64,000 bases of DNA, taken from contig CM067371.1 of the NCBI GenBank assembly GCA_034401795.1, positions 78,157,333 to 78,221,332 on the forward strand. The letters run 5' to 3'. Positions 44,740 to 58,500 of this stretch are shown here, one piece after another. Made by a program: the position numbers and the translations under genes. Source of the stretch: Chaetoderma sp. LZ-2023a. Taxonomy: Eukaryota; Mollusca; Caudofoveata; Chaetodermatida; Chaetodermatidae. Numbering within the stretch: the first letter of the stretch is position 1; each line of letters begins with the position of its first letter. Below the pieces are notes generated by a model that worked only from the letters and a program-made list of their open reading frames with translations, made no database searches and had not been told where the DNA came from.

Positions 44740-46177
44740 TAGGCTTGCGCAAAATTGTCCTAGGAGGTAGCGATATATTGTGGTGAAAAAAATTTATTTC
44801 GGTATATTGGATAGCCCATTTTATGGTATATGAATTCACGGGGTGAATTGGACTTGGATTGAGTTGGACTGCGTGGTGTGGCTTATGTAGCCATATCGGC
44901 TTCGCTCTGAGTTTTCATATCAGTTTTAACTGAATATGACTTCTAATTGGTAAATTTCAACAAAAACTTGAAATACAGTCACCAAGATGCTTAAAACTAA
45001 GACCGCATGAAAACAGGACACAATTTCCCCAGTAATAAATTCTTGCCACCTTACACCTTGACTTAATGTATACCATATCCATCATTGCGGGAGTGAAATT
45101 TTTATATTGGACAACCTAAATTTTGCGTACTCTGTTAAAATCATCGTTTATTACATGAAAATGAATCCTAAAATTTGACATTTCATGTCGTCTTTGTGAA
45201 AATATACAAATCACGTGATATTAGGAACGTACTTTAGATCCATAGACATCTAATGTTTAGATCTGCTCTGCATTTACAGAGTACCCGTTTAATAATAATA
45301 GTTAGCCATCAGAAACATCTCGGATAGTTCACCTTGCTGGCTAAAGCGTGTATACCATCTCATTTAGCTATCCCATTTGTGAACACACCACCTCTCACCT
45401 CCAAAACCAGGAGAGCAAGCAATATCACACGATTTATATATTTTACTAATAATAGTTTGCCTTCAGAAACATCTAGGATAGTTCGCCATGCTTGCTAAAG
45501 CGTGTATACCATCTCATTTAGCTATCACATTTGTGAACACACCACCTCTCACCTCCAAAACCAGGAGAGCAAGCAATATCACACGATTTATATATTTTAC
45601 TAATAATAGTTTGCCTTCAGAAACATCTAGGATATTTTATCTTGTTGCATAAAGCGTGTATACCGTCTCGTTTGGCTATCATATTTGTGAAAAACTGGAG
45701 CAAGCAATATCACGTGATTTATCTATTTTCGCGACACCATTTAATGTCAAATTTAGGATTAATTTTGATTTTATAAACCATGATTATTAAAAAACATGCT
45801 ATATTTATACCATCCAGGTAATAATTTCACTCCCGTGATCGTGGTTTTGAGGTGTACAGTAAGGCGGCAAGAAACTGTACCGGTAAATTGCGTTAAATTT
45901 TCATATTATTATCCATCTTTTAAAGCAATTTCAGAAAATGAACTTCAACTTTTTTATACCCATTCCTAGTATAATCCCACCCCTTTCTCAGAGATGTTGG
46001 TTTGGAAATAAATTGTACAGCTTGCCGTAATAGACGTCTATGCTATAAATATACAGAATACGGCGTGACAGTAAAATTTGGGCGATATTTCAATTTTTTT
46101 CAAAATCACATCGTAAAAAATTGTGGCTGAAAAAGATTTCGCAATTTTCAATAATATCGGATAATCGTGCAAGCCTA
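44740..46177. mobile_element. 1.44-kb non-autonomous hAT-like element
   Basis: Ends TAGGCTTGCGC and GTGCAAGCCTA (10 of 11 complementary). Flanks AGATAAAC (44732-44739) and GGATAAAC (46178-46185) are an 8-bp target duplication with one mismatch. Joining the flanks gives GATAAACTGTAAAGGTCCAT, close to the sequence in the related repeats at 53.2 and 56.6 kb. It contains three tandem copies of a unit of roughly 150 bp (45296-45730) and no ORF. Confidence 0.8.
45296..45730 (+). repeat. Three tandem units of roughly 150 bp inside the hAT-like element
   Basis: Each unit has ATCAGAAACATCT/TTCAGAAACATCT, GCTAAAGCGTGTATACC and GCAAGCAATATCAC. The first two are nearly identical; the third is shortened. 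Confidence 0.85.
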
Positions 46178-46303
46178 GGATAAACTGTAAAGGTCCATTG
46201 TACCATATACATTAATAATTCTTAAATCCCTGGCGTGTGTGAGTTAGAGAATCATGGTTCTAACATCGAGAACAATATATAAAGAAATGGTTGTCTGTTG
46301 TCA

Positions 46304-46309
46304 TTTATT
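46304..46309 (-). terminator. Polyadenylation signal of IARS1
   Basis: AATAAA on the minus strand 89 bases after the IARS1 stop codon. Placement in a short 3' UTR supports the last-exon assignment. Confidence 0.6.
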
Positions 46310-46397
46310 AGCAGACTGTCAGCCTGAATGTAAAATTTCATAACTTAAGCTGTATATCAATCACTAGCACTATAGAACTAATCAGAGGTTAACATCA

Positions 46398-46529
46398 TCA
46401 TAACAGATATAATGTAGAGCCATGTAGAGACAGCATATCTGATAGACCTTCTTCATGTATGAGATCACACTTGTCTTTTGATCTGCCCAATTGAAGTGGA
46501 TCTTTTGTCACGTTGAATATAAGCTTTGC
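46398..46529 (-). CDS. IARS1: IARS1 last coding exon (43 codons plus stop)
   Basis: After acceptor ATATTTTCAG it encodes AKLIFNVTKDPLQLGR ... LSDMLSLHGSTLYLL and TGA (46398-46400). The LSxLxxxTLYL ending parallels the same position in the previous exon, as expected for the final part of the second repeat. Sequence identity is lower here than elsewhere in the gene. Confidence 0.82.
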   Translation of the reverse strand, partial: AKLIFNVTKDPLQLGRSKDKCDLIHEEGLSDMLSLHGSTLYLL

Positions 46530-49500
46530 CTGAAAATATAAACATAGTTAAATAATTAACCCTTTAATTTGCTACCCAAAAATGTCTTCTGCAGTGGTCT
46601 TGGAAAATATCCATTTGCAGACCAAAAGAAAACTATTTTTGAAAATTTAGCACTGGAACGACTGGCTCGATAACCGAACCAGTCATTCCAGTGCTAAATT
46701 TTCAAAAATAGTCTTCTCTTGGTCTGTAAATGGACATATTCCTCAAGAAAACCGAAATTTCCTTTAACAAGTTTAAGGGTTAAAATGTTAACCCTTTAAC
46801 ACTCATAACAGCCAAAAACGGCTTCTGCAGTGGTCTTAAGAAATCTCCCTTTGCAGACAAAGAAAAGATTATTTTTGAACATTTACCACTTGAATGACTG
46901 GTTTGATAGTCAACCCAGTCATTCCAGTGCTAAACTTTAAAAAATAGTCTTCTATTGGTCTGCAAATTGACATTGAAATTTTTTTTGAACAAATTCGAGG
47001 CTTAAAGGGTTAAGCAGAGGTCTAACAAACACTGCTCTGTCAAATAATTATAGTGTGATACTTCACAAAAATATCCTTGAAAATATAACTGTCCCTAAGT
47101 TTTACATAATGAATCCTGAAATGAGTACAATATATGCAGCTATGCACTGCTTAACCATATGTAAGAGCAACTTGTATGAGAATTCACAGCCCAAAAACAC
47201 CCAGATAGTTAACCTTTGAATGGTCAATCAATGATCAAATGGCCAAAACCAGTTGAGTAGTCTTGCAAAATTTCCATTTGCAGGCCAAGAGAAATGTATT
47301 TTTGAAAATTTACCACTGCAAATGGCTGCCTCAATAATCAAGCCAGCCATTCCAGTGGTAAATTTTCAAAGTAGATGTCTCTCTTACCATGCAAATAGAC
47401 ATTGACTAGGCCAAATATAGTTTAAAGGTGCCTATTCAGAACAATTGCCTATTCACAACAATGTTTCAAAATAAAATAGTTAAAATAGCATACTTTTAGA
47501 GGCTTAAAATGGGTGCCTAGATGTAATGAAATGAAATAAATCTTAACATATGGGATTTCATTACGTAATAAAGTAATACAATTTTTTAAGCTGTGATATT
47601 GAATTAGAGACATAAGTCCATGATTCAAATTCACAACCAAAAAATATTTCAAAATGTTTATTAAATTGTAAATTCACCAGACATAGAATTCAGAGTCTTA
47701 CTGTATTGATTGTGATGACATTTTGATTATGACATCAGATACCTGTGTGACAGATCAGATCCCTTCATTCACCTCTGACCACAGAAGTATCTAAACAATA
47801 AACAACGATGATCTTTCCGAAAAAGTTGGTTGCCGATCCCAGGATGATTCATAACAAGAGGCCCAAGGGGCCTGTATCGCTCACCTGGAGCATAGGTATC
47901 TCAACTAGATTAACAATAAGTAAAACTCTAATGAGTTGAGCAGACTTGTAACAAGAAAACAGAGGCCATGTTTCTTTATGTATCAACTTCTCTTGACCAA
48001 ACTTTAATGGTCCTTAGTCATCAATATCGTATCTCCCAAATTTTGGCCTAATCGGTTCAGTGGCTCTGGAGACGACGTTGCGTTCATGAAAACCAGGCCA
48101 TCCAAGATGGCTGCCCAACCATTTGGCAAATCAAGTTCCCTTGAACAAACTTGTTTCAGTTCGTGCCATAAATGATATTTTATGAGTTTTGAATCAATTG
48201 CTCAAACAGTTTCGGCAAAGATTTTTAGACATTTCTAAAAATGGACCAAAATCCATGATGGCTGCTGGCCAAATTGGCCGATCGACTTCGTTTGAACAAA
48301 CTTAAATCTCCATGGCCTAAGGATGCTTCCTGCCATAAAAAATTGAAATCGGCCTAATAGTCCTCGAAAAGACATTTTAAAGTTCCCATTGCTTTAGTAT
48401 GGGCGCCTTTGGCGGGAAAATAATCCAAGATGGCCACCAAACCATTTATCCGACAGTTTCGAAAATGGCAAATTTGAGCTCGGAATACCCCAAAACATAT
48501 AGAACCAATTTCGGCCCCAAAATCAATCAAATAAAAAAATCCAATATGGCTGCCAAACACCCTACATTTTGATTGGCGTACGGCAGCCATGTTTTTTGAC
48601 GGATCAACTTCCCTTGGGCAAACTTTAATGGCCCTTAGTCCCTAATCCTATCTAACAAATCTCGGCCCGATCCCTTCAGCAGTTCTGGAGAAGTCGTTTT
48701 TGGGAAAACTCGATCATACAAGATGGCCACCGAACCATTTGGTCAATCAAGTCCTCTTGAACAAACTTGGCGTACCTCTTTCGCTAGATGATGTTTCATG
48801 AGTTTTGAATTGATTCCCCAAGCGGTTTCGGAGAAGATTTTTAAAGACGTTTCCTAAAATAGGTCGAAATTCAAGATGGCCACCAGCCAAATTGGCCGAT
48901 CGGCTTCATTTGAGCAAACCTGGCTCCCTATGCCCTAAGGATGCTTCCTACCAAATATAATTGAAATCAGCCAAAGGTTCTTGAGAAGTCGTTTAAATGA
49001 AAAGTTGACGGACGGTGGACGTCGCCACGGCATAAGCTCCTTGATGAGCTAATAAGGAAAAACTATGTTACCTCTCCTCCAGGATGTAGAAATTGTTTGA
49101 GCGTAGCTTTCATGACCATCTCGGTTACTTCAGCACTGAAGAAGTGACCGACATGGTCACGAAAGCTACACTCAAACAATTTCTACATCCCTGAGAGGTA
49201 ACTAATTTTTCCTTATAACGATGGTCTTGTCTGCAGTCCTTGATCATTTGGCCCGTCAAATCAAGAAAGTTCTGCAGTCCACGCAGAATCTCACCCAAGT
49301 TTGCTGAAGAGCCTTAGAACCAGAGTTATCAATGTTCTTGACATTTGACCTCTGACCTTTTGATTCCAAAACAAAATCAATAGAGTTAAAGGGCAATCTG
49401 TCACAAGTTTGGGCTATAGCGTAGGACACCACCAGGTGACGGATACAGAATTCACTGCTACAAAAGTCTCACAACACTTTGGGTAAGACAGAGTCTGACC

Positions 49501-52500
49501 CATGTCAAAGTAATCATTCTAGATGGTTACCTACCTGTTCTAGAAGTTGTCGATAAGTGAAACTATACCCTCGAGGGTTCTCAAGAAGAAGCGTTCCTTT
49601 CTGAGCACCTTGTTTGCCTTGTGTCACCTCTACATTGACATAATGACACACAGGAAAGCCAAGCATATCACCAGAGCTTGTAGCTGTTTGACTATCTACT
49701 GCACGTGATAAATATAATGTACTTTTACTAAGATGGCTGAGATTTTCCAGTTTTGCTTGTGTGTTTTGTAATGAACACTGAACTCCACGAACACCAAACA
49801 ATGCTTGGGCCTAAAAAAATAACATTTCAAAATATCAATTATACTACTATTGTAATTATACAATGGTTTTGCATATCAATAATATATCTGGATATTCTCT
49901 TGTCACTGAATCTTGGGTCTGGATTATGAACATTAACCTTCGTTGACACTGCCAGATTATGATGAAGCCGGCCAAAACCGTAGGGGTCTTGAGGAATGTC
50001 CATTTTCAGGCAAAGAAAACTATTTTTGGAATTTTACCACTGAAATGCCTGGCTCGGTTACCGAGCCAGTCATTCAAGTGGTACATTTAAAAAAAAAAAG
50101 TTCTTGGCCTGCAAATGGACATTCAATAAGCAAATATTTTGATATTCTTAAACAAATTTAGAAATTTATGATGGAATTACAAAGTTCAACTAGTGAACTT
50201 TCCATGACCTATGAGAAAACACATTTTAAGTATTTCTAGGTATTGTTTGTTTATTCTCAGATTCCATGACACCATGCTCCAGTATGAACCCTGCAATGGA
50301 CCTTTCCAGTTTATCCATCCATCATATGAAATCATAATCAACTATGTGACATGTAGGATGATGTCATAATCAATTATGCGGCGTGTAATATGACATCCTA
50401 ATCAATGATGTCATGAATGATGTAAATAAGTTCATCACGAATGCTTAATTGATGACGGTACTATGGCAGCAACAGTGCCCAGTCAAATTAGTTTCAAAAT
50501 ATTCAACAGCTTACCTGTAGTTTTCTGGAAATTGAGTCTGAGAGTTCAGGGATTGATTGATCCCAACACGGCGAAGTGAGGGTGGAGCTTAGCTAGAGAT
50601 GGGTGGTGCATAGCTAAAATTTGATTCCTCCATTAGAGAACTACTAAGATACAACTGAGTTCATACAGCAACCATAATGTATTATTGTAACCTGAATAAC
50701 ATACTTCATGTTTCAATCTCTCTGCTGTTATGAGATGTTCACCGGCAGGATTCTCCAAGAGAAGTGTTCCCATGGTGCCCTGCAAGCCCTCACTGGGACA
50801 CTGTCCAGACAAACAGACATTGACAAACCGACAGAATGGTTCATTTGCTTGTGCTGCAGGCTTAAGAAGCTCCTTAGTTGCATGTCCGCGTACAAATATC
50901 ATGTTCAAACTCTCAGCTCTGATCTAATGACAAAAATGAAGGGATATTGGCTAAATTTTTAACATTTCCATATGCAAATCTAGATTTGTATCACGGTCAC
51001 AATGACCTTGACCTCAGAAGTTTGAATGTCTTTGTGCTGCTCCTACTGGTTGAGGTATCTGGATAACCATGCTTAGTTCCAATAATTTGGCCAATTCTAA
51101 AATATAGGCAAAATGAGCTAAGCAGATGAATCTACCGGTAACTGTTAGGCTGCATTTTATACACGTAAAATTGTACAATGACCATGACTTTTGACCTCAA
51201 TACCATTGTGCTTCATCCCCTGGATACAAGGAAGCATGTGTCCAAGATCAGTCCCAATAAGGTGAAGCCATGCCAAGATATAAGACAATATGTTGAGCTA
51301 AACCAAAAACTTAAACATGAAGGTTTTATACCAAGTTCACACTGACCTTGAAGTTTGACCTCATGGCCTCAATATCATTGTGCTCAACCCCATTGATATA
51401 AGGAAGCATGTTTTCAAGTTTAGTTCCAATGGGTGAAGCCATGCTGAGATATAAGACAATGTGTTGATCTAAACCAAAAACTTAATTGTAACAAATAGTT
51501 TTATAGCAAGCTCAGTGACTGTGGATCTCATAACTTCAATATCATTGTGCTTCATCCCCTTGATATAACGAAGCAGGTGTCCAAGTTAAGTCTAAACAGG
51601 GTGACCTAATCCTGAGACAAGATATGTTGACCTAAACCAAAAACTTAACCACAAACAATAGAGTTTTAAACCAAGGTCACACTGACCGTGAACTTCGACA
51701 TCATGCCCACTATAATATAAAACACATCGATATATTGTCGAAAATTCTAATTTTAATACTCTAAAAGTTATTTTAACTTTTTTATTTCAATAAAATAAAA
51801 AAATTAATGAAGCAAAATTACAGGTAAGATGTTGAATATTTTGAAATGAATTTAGCTTGAACCCATTTCTAGTCAACTTACATGTAGTTTCAAAATATTC
51901 AACATGATAGTTATTACATTACAAAGGATTTGGTCTCTGAGCCTAAATTACATAACCGACTATAGTTTATTTAGACAAATGACAACACCCACAAGCCTAC
52001 ATCTATGTGATGTTCAAAACGTTAATCTTTATATTTATGTACTAGTAAGGTTAAACTTTATCTTCATCTTTGGTGCCTTCACAATTAACTTTACCAGTAA
52101 TCATATTAGAAGATAATGTAAAGCGCTATGATATTAACAAATAGACAAAGATTTAGCGAATTCTGTTTTCTATTAGCCAGATTTCAATTTTACTCACATT
52201 TGGCTAATGGATACATCAGTCCCTGAGGAAGGGCAACAAGAGGCTGTTGCGACAACTAACTATTTTCTTTATTTTTCACCCGATCTAAGTGGAACAAACC
52301 TTGATGTCACTCTCCTGTATGATGACGTCTGAGCTGGTTGGGTGCTGCATGGCTAACATTGGCTGCTTGATTGTGGCATAGATAAAATCTGAATACTCCT
52401 TAACAATGCGTGTTAGGTCAGCTGTGGCCGAGTAGTAAATAGTTATATCATCAGATGGTACTAGACGGGCCTGAAAGAAAGACAATACATAAAGCAATAT

Positions 52501-55500
52501 TACCAAGTACAAAGAAACATGCAGGTTAGGTAATAATGGAGGCATCTTATGGCAAAGGTCCAACAGTAACCGTTTGAATATTATTCGGTATTTGAATACC
52601 GTATGCTTTTGGTAAACTTTCAATTTAATAAACAATTTGATAAATATTTTGAAACTAATTACAAATTTGTTTTAAAATATTCAACAGCTTACATGTACCT
52701 GTATGACATGACATTGCTACTCTGTGAATTTGAGGATCAGTGTTAAAATTGATTCAAATGCAATTTTAATTTGGTTAGAGGTAAGCTAGAAATGGGTGTG
52801 GCATAGCTAGAAATTGGAGTGGCATATCTAAAAATAAATCCCTCAATGGTTTGATTATAAAAGGGTTTCAGGGTTAATGGTAAAATAACATGTAGTGACA
52901 ATGGATTAATCCAGTTTTAGCTATGCCCCGCCCATCTCAACCTTTGCCCGTGATGGGATCGATTGATCACTGCAAGCGCTGAATCTCAATTATCAGAAAA
53001 CTACAGCTAAGCTGTTGAATAGTTTGAAACTAATTTTACTGGGTGCTGGCAACAGCGCCCAGTCAAATTAGTTTCAAAATATTCAACAGAATGTTTATTA
53101 AATAGTAGACATACAATTCGTACAATTTGATAGACTTTTAAGCATTTATGACAGACTTAATTACAGTATGTCATTCATGAGGTAATTGATTACATCAGTC
53201 TACATGAAACATAGTTGATTATGATGTCATATGATTGACTGATAAACTGGAGTCATCAATTATACAATAATTCAGTGGAATTAAATGTCTCGCCTGTCCC
53301 CTGTTTGTCACAGTTACCTTGACCTTTGACCTTCTGCCCTCAATGTTATCATGCTGCTTCCTAACATTATAGGTAACCAGGTTTCCAAGCTGTAATAGCC
53401 TTAACCAATCCTAAAATTTAAGCGGAAAGGTTTTGCTAAACGCAAAAACTTAATGTTGAAATAGCAGAGTTCTATATCAAGGTCACAGTGACCTTGACCT
53501 TTGGATACCAACATCATCATGTTGCATCCTATCATTATAGGTAACCGTGTATCCAAGTTTAGATGCAATAGGCTTAACTAATCCTGAAATATAAGCCGAG
53601 ACGTTTTGCTAAACGCAAAAACTTAATGTTGAAAAAGCAGAGTTCTGTATCAAAGTCACAGTGATATTGACCTTTGACCTTCTGACACCAACATCATCAT
53701 GCTGCTTCCTAACATTATAGGTAACCATGTACCCAAGTTTAGTTGCAATAGTCTTAACCAATCCTGCAATATAAGCTGAAAAGCTTTGCTAAATGCAAAA
53801 ACATAATGTTGAAAGAACAGAGTTCTATATCAAGGTCACAGTGACCATGACCTTTGACTTTGTGATCCCAATATCATCATGCTGCATCCTATCATTATAG
53901 GTAACCATGTATCCAAGTTTACTAGCAATAGGCTTAATCAATCCTGAAATATAAGCTGAGAGGTTTTGCTAAACGCAAAAACTTAATGTTGAAAAAGCAG
54001 TTCTGTATCAAGGTCACAGTGATATTGACCTTTGACCTTCTGACCCCAACATCATCATGTTGCATCCTATCATTATAGGTAACCGTGTATCCAATTGGAT
54101 CAGGCATTGCTGAGATATAAGACAATAACTTATTTAATGCAAAAACGTAACGTAAAATATTAACAAAGATTATACTGTGACCTTTGACCCCAAAACCTTG
54201 CCATCATGACCACTTTATCAGTGGGCTGCTTCCAATCAATGTATATCACCATGTACCCAAGTTTGGTTTCAATTGGATTAGGAATTGCTGAGATATAAGG
54301 CAATAACTTTTGTGTAATGCAAAAACTTAACGTAAAATATTAACAAAGATTATACCATGACCTTTGACCCCCATAACCTTGACTGCATGATGTCTGCATC
54401 AGCATGCTGCTTCCTTTTGATGTATATCACCATGTACCCACGCTTGGTTCCAATTGGCTCAGGCATTACTGAGATATAAGGCAATAACTTTTGTTTAATG
54501 CAAAAAACTAAAGTAAAATATTAACAGAGATTATACTGTAACTTTTGACCCCAACAACCTTGACCTCATGATGTCTGCTTCTTCCATTAAATGTAAATCA
54601 CCATGTACCCAAGTTTGGTTCCAATTAGATAAGGCATTGTTGAGATATAAGGCAATAACTTTTGTTTAATGCAAAAACGTAACATAAAATATTAACAAAG
54701 ATTAAACCGTGACCTTTGACACCATAACCTTGAACGCATGATGCCTGCATCAGTGTGCTGCTTCCTTTCAATGTATAGCTCCATGTATCCAAGTTTGGTT
54801 CCAATTGGATTAGGCATTGCTGAGATATAAGCCAATAACTTGTTTAACGCAAAAACTTAACGTAAAATATTAACAAAGATTATACTGTGACCTTTGACAC
54901 CATAACCTTGACGTCATGACCGCTTTATCAGTGGGCTGCTTCCATTCAATGTATATCACCATGTACCCAAGTTTGGTTCCAATTGGCTCAGGCATTGCTG
55001 AGATATAAGGCAATAATTTTTGTTTAACGCAAAAACTTAACGTAAAATATTAACAACGATTATACTGTAACTTTTGACCCCTGTAACCTTGACCTCATGG
55101 CCTTTTCATCGGCGGGCTGCTTCCTTTTGATGTATATTACCATGCACCCAAGTTTGGTTCCAATCGGATCATGCATTGCTGAGATATAAACTTAACTTAA
55201 AAGCTTACGCCGGCGCCGGAAAAGTGATACCTATGTCTCGATCCTGCTTCGCAGGCGAGACAAAAACTGCAAAGATGTTAGCCAAGCTTGGAAGCTCCGA
55301 GAGTCACAAGACGAGTACCTACATGGTAGATCCTCATTCATTAGCATGTGTCTTTAACAATATACCTTTTTCCGTAATCTTTGTACTCGATTTATCACCT
55401 CTCGTGCAAGGCCCTCATCCATCATGGATTGATCTGGTGTGACATCTAACAAAACTAGAAGCTGATAAAAGAAAGTAAAGAAATATCTTTGCACTCGATG

Positions 55501-58500
55501 GTCATTCATCTATGCTTGAAATTAACCTGCATTAGTCACGGCTATGATTTTGTTTCAGTGACATCTGTCCATATTTTTCAGAGTTATCTTCCATGAAACA
55601 AGATTTGCTCAAAATATGGTTTTCTGATATACTGCTTGAAAATGTCGTGACATATTCAGCTCAAATTTGATTCATGGAAACTGAGGACCCCAGTTGTGAT
55701 CATGTTTCAGCAAAATCTGTTTGCATTCACTCAAATTATCTCCACTGACAAGACATAAGACTAAGATTTTTGTCCAAGCATAATCGTGAAAAGGTTTGAA
55801 TCTCTACTTGCGATTCTTTTTGCAGTCGATATATTAGTATGAGATGTAGCGACATGATTTTATTTTTCATTGTCTGATTACTTTGTAGTTAGGATTACAA
55901 AGTCCCTACGGAGTCCTTTACATTTAATGCTATATCAACTCGTGATATGTTTATCTGAAATGTTTGGGCTCAGGGAATGTGCCTTCTTGTAAGGCTCTTG
56001 TATAATATCCATGTATCGTATAATGCAGAAATTTTAGTAAACCTCACTTTAAATCTCTGTATCTAGTGTTGTTTGCAGTAACACAAATTTTACCTTAATT
56101 AATGGTAATGTAACGCTTTAATAGTGTGACTCATGTTCAACCCATTAGTTAGATACTGTCACAATCAAATGACTTACATCCAACACAAAACAAGCAAAAG
56201 TCTTACAGTAACTAGCTGAATGGAGGAATCCAGTTTTAGCTATTCCACGCCCATCTCCACCCACACCTCGTCATGTTCGGATCGATCAATCCCTGAACTG
56301 CCTGACTAGCAAATCACTTTCCAGAAATCTATCCAGGTAAGCTGTTGAATATTTTGAAATTAATTTGACTGGGTGCTGTTTGCCTATGGCAGCAACAGCG
56401 ACGAGTTAAATTAATTTCGAAATATTCAACAGCATATTTATTAACTAGTAAAGGCATACAATTTGTACAACACCGCTTAGTCCATCATCAATTATGTGTT
56501 CGTGATGAACTAATATACGTCATTCATGATGTGATTATGACGTCATCCTACACATTAGATAGTTGCCTATGATGTCATGTCTGACTCATATGATTGATGG
56601 ATGAACGGGAAAGGTCCATTACATGCCATTCGACATATTACGACATTGGAAAACAATGTTATTTTTGTAAGGAAAATGAAACTATTTTGGGTTTGTTTTT
56701 ATTTAACTAATTGCCACTATGAATTCCTGTTTTATTGCCAGAACATTTTATGCATAATTATAGATCTATTAATATAAATTATCATTGCTTAATAGCAATG
56801 TACAACATTCACAGAGCATGGCTAGAAATGGATCTGTTTACTGGCTGTACAGACTCCTCCTCATCCCCACTCCTGCTTCGCAAGCTAATCATATTATGAT
56901 AAATACTATCTACAAATCACTCATGTGTTTGTTTTAACTTTTTAATGATCAAGAGTTGTAACATTTCTGCTTAGTGAGTGTTCATATGCAGAGAAAGAAA
57001 ACTATTTTGGAAAATTTCCAGTGGTAGAGACAAGGAAGGAATACCAGTCATTGAATTAGGCTTAAGGGTATGAATATCATATAGGTATCAGAAGAAATCA
57101 GCTACAACCTGAATAGATGCTTCCATTAGATTAACACATCTTGTTGAGCAGCATTCTGAAAATCTGTTGATTTTATAATTATATGCTCTGGAGGTTGTTC
57201 TGACATTGACCATGAAATTGGCTGCTTGCTCGGAAAGGCCCTCCTAAAATCGCAGATTCCTTGACAACATCCATGCAGTCAATTGGAAGATTATATGGTC
57301 CATCAGAGGCAGAGGAACCAGATTGCAGACAAGAAGGTCCAGCAGATCTGTGTACCATGATCGGTTTGGCCAATTCAGGGCAATCAGAAGCAAGGGCAGA
57401 GAGCCATACAGGTTTCTTTCCCAGACCCGTACATTTCTAAAACCTCTATTTAAGGGAGCTAGGAGACAGTGGAGTAAACACATTAAACTAAAACTTACAA
57501 ATCCTAGTTATACTGTACACTAAACATGACTAAAAACATCATTTTCTAACAAGAGGCCCAATGAGCCTGTATCGCTCACCTGCAACATTGGCATTTCAAC
57601 TAATCTTACTTAAGTTTTACATCCATCAGTGTCACTTCCAATGACTTTCAGTCAAATGGTTTAGTTTTCGAGATACTGACAACAATCTCTTGACTGTTTT
57701 TTGCATTAGTGATTCTGAACAATGTTTAAGCGAAAAGAGATGATATCAGTGCTAACAACAGCTGGTTTCTTAACTGTCTCACTGCTGCAAGCCAGTGCAG
57801 CCAATAATTTAGATTTTCAAAAGCTCTTGGCTTGTTGAATATTTTGAAAACAATTCGACTGAAAGTTGTTGGCGGCTAATTAGCCACCAACACCTTGTCC
57901 AATTGTTTTAAAAATATTTATCAGGTTCAGGGATAACTGTTAACATAATCATAATTCAGCAATATTTATTTAATTGTAATTCACACAAACTTTTATGAAT
58001 CCGACTTTTAGTCTTAACCAAGCAACTTCCTGTTACATGATTGACAGCAGTTCACAACTCGTTTTCTTTGCGTAGATATACACCAATATCACGAGGATGG
58101 ATCGGTTTAGGCATTCTAGTTTAGTGATTCTCTTGAGGAGACATCTTATTCAATGGTCTAGAGGACAACAGAGAATTGCAGTAGGAATAGGATGAACAAA
58201 GAACCAGTTTTCGTGAGCGCTCACTCGGCATCAGTCATTCATCATGATCATCGTCATTCAACTCTATCCTGCCTGTTTGTCGATCTCTTGACATGATTGT
58301 GGCTTTCTACACCCACGGACTTCAGCAAAAACTGTAAGTTTGACTAATTTTACAATAACCTTTGGAATGTCGTCTGATAAAACTCAGCAGTCAGACGGTT
58401 ACTAGAAGTTTAAATACAATTGAAGAAAATGGTCTCTAAAGGCAGGTAGGTGGTCTTTATAGCAGGTTATACCCCACCATCACACAATCCATTTAACACA

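Noticed and set aside
52201-52260. Possible exon around ATACATCAGTCCCTGAGGAA
   Set aside because: No splice sites or IARS1 similarity; just downstream of a real exon border in the intron.
53310-55200. Claim that IARS1 is hormone-regulated through the intronic satellite
   Set aside because: Motif matches alone in a high-copy repeat cannot show regulation.
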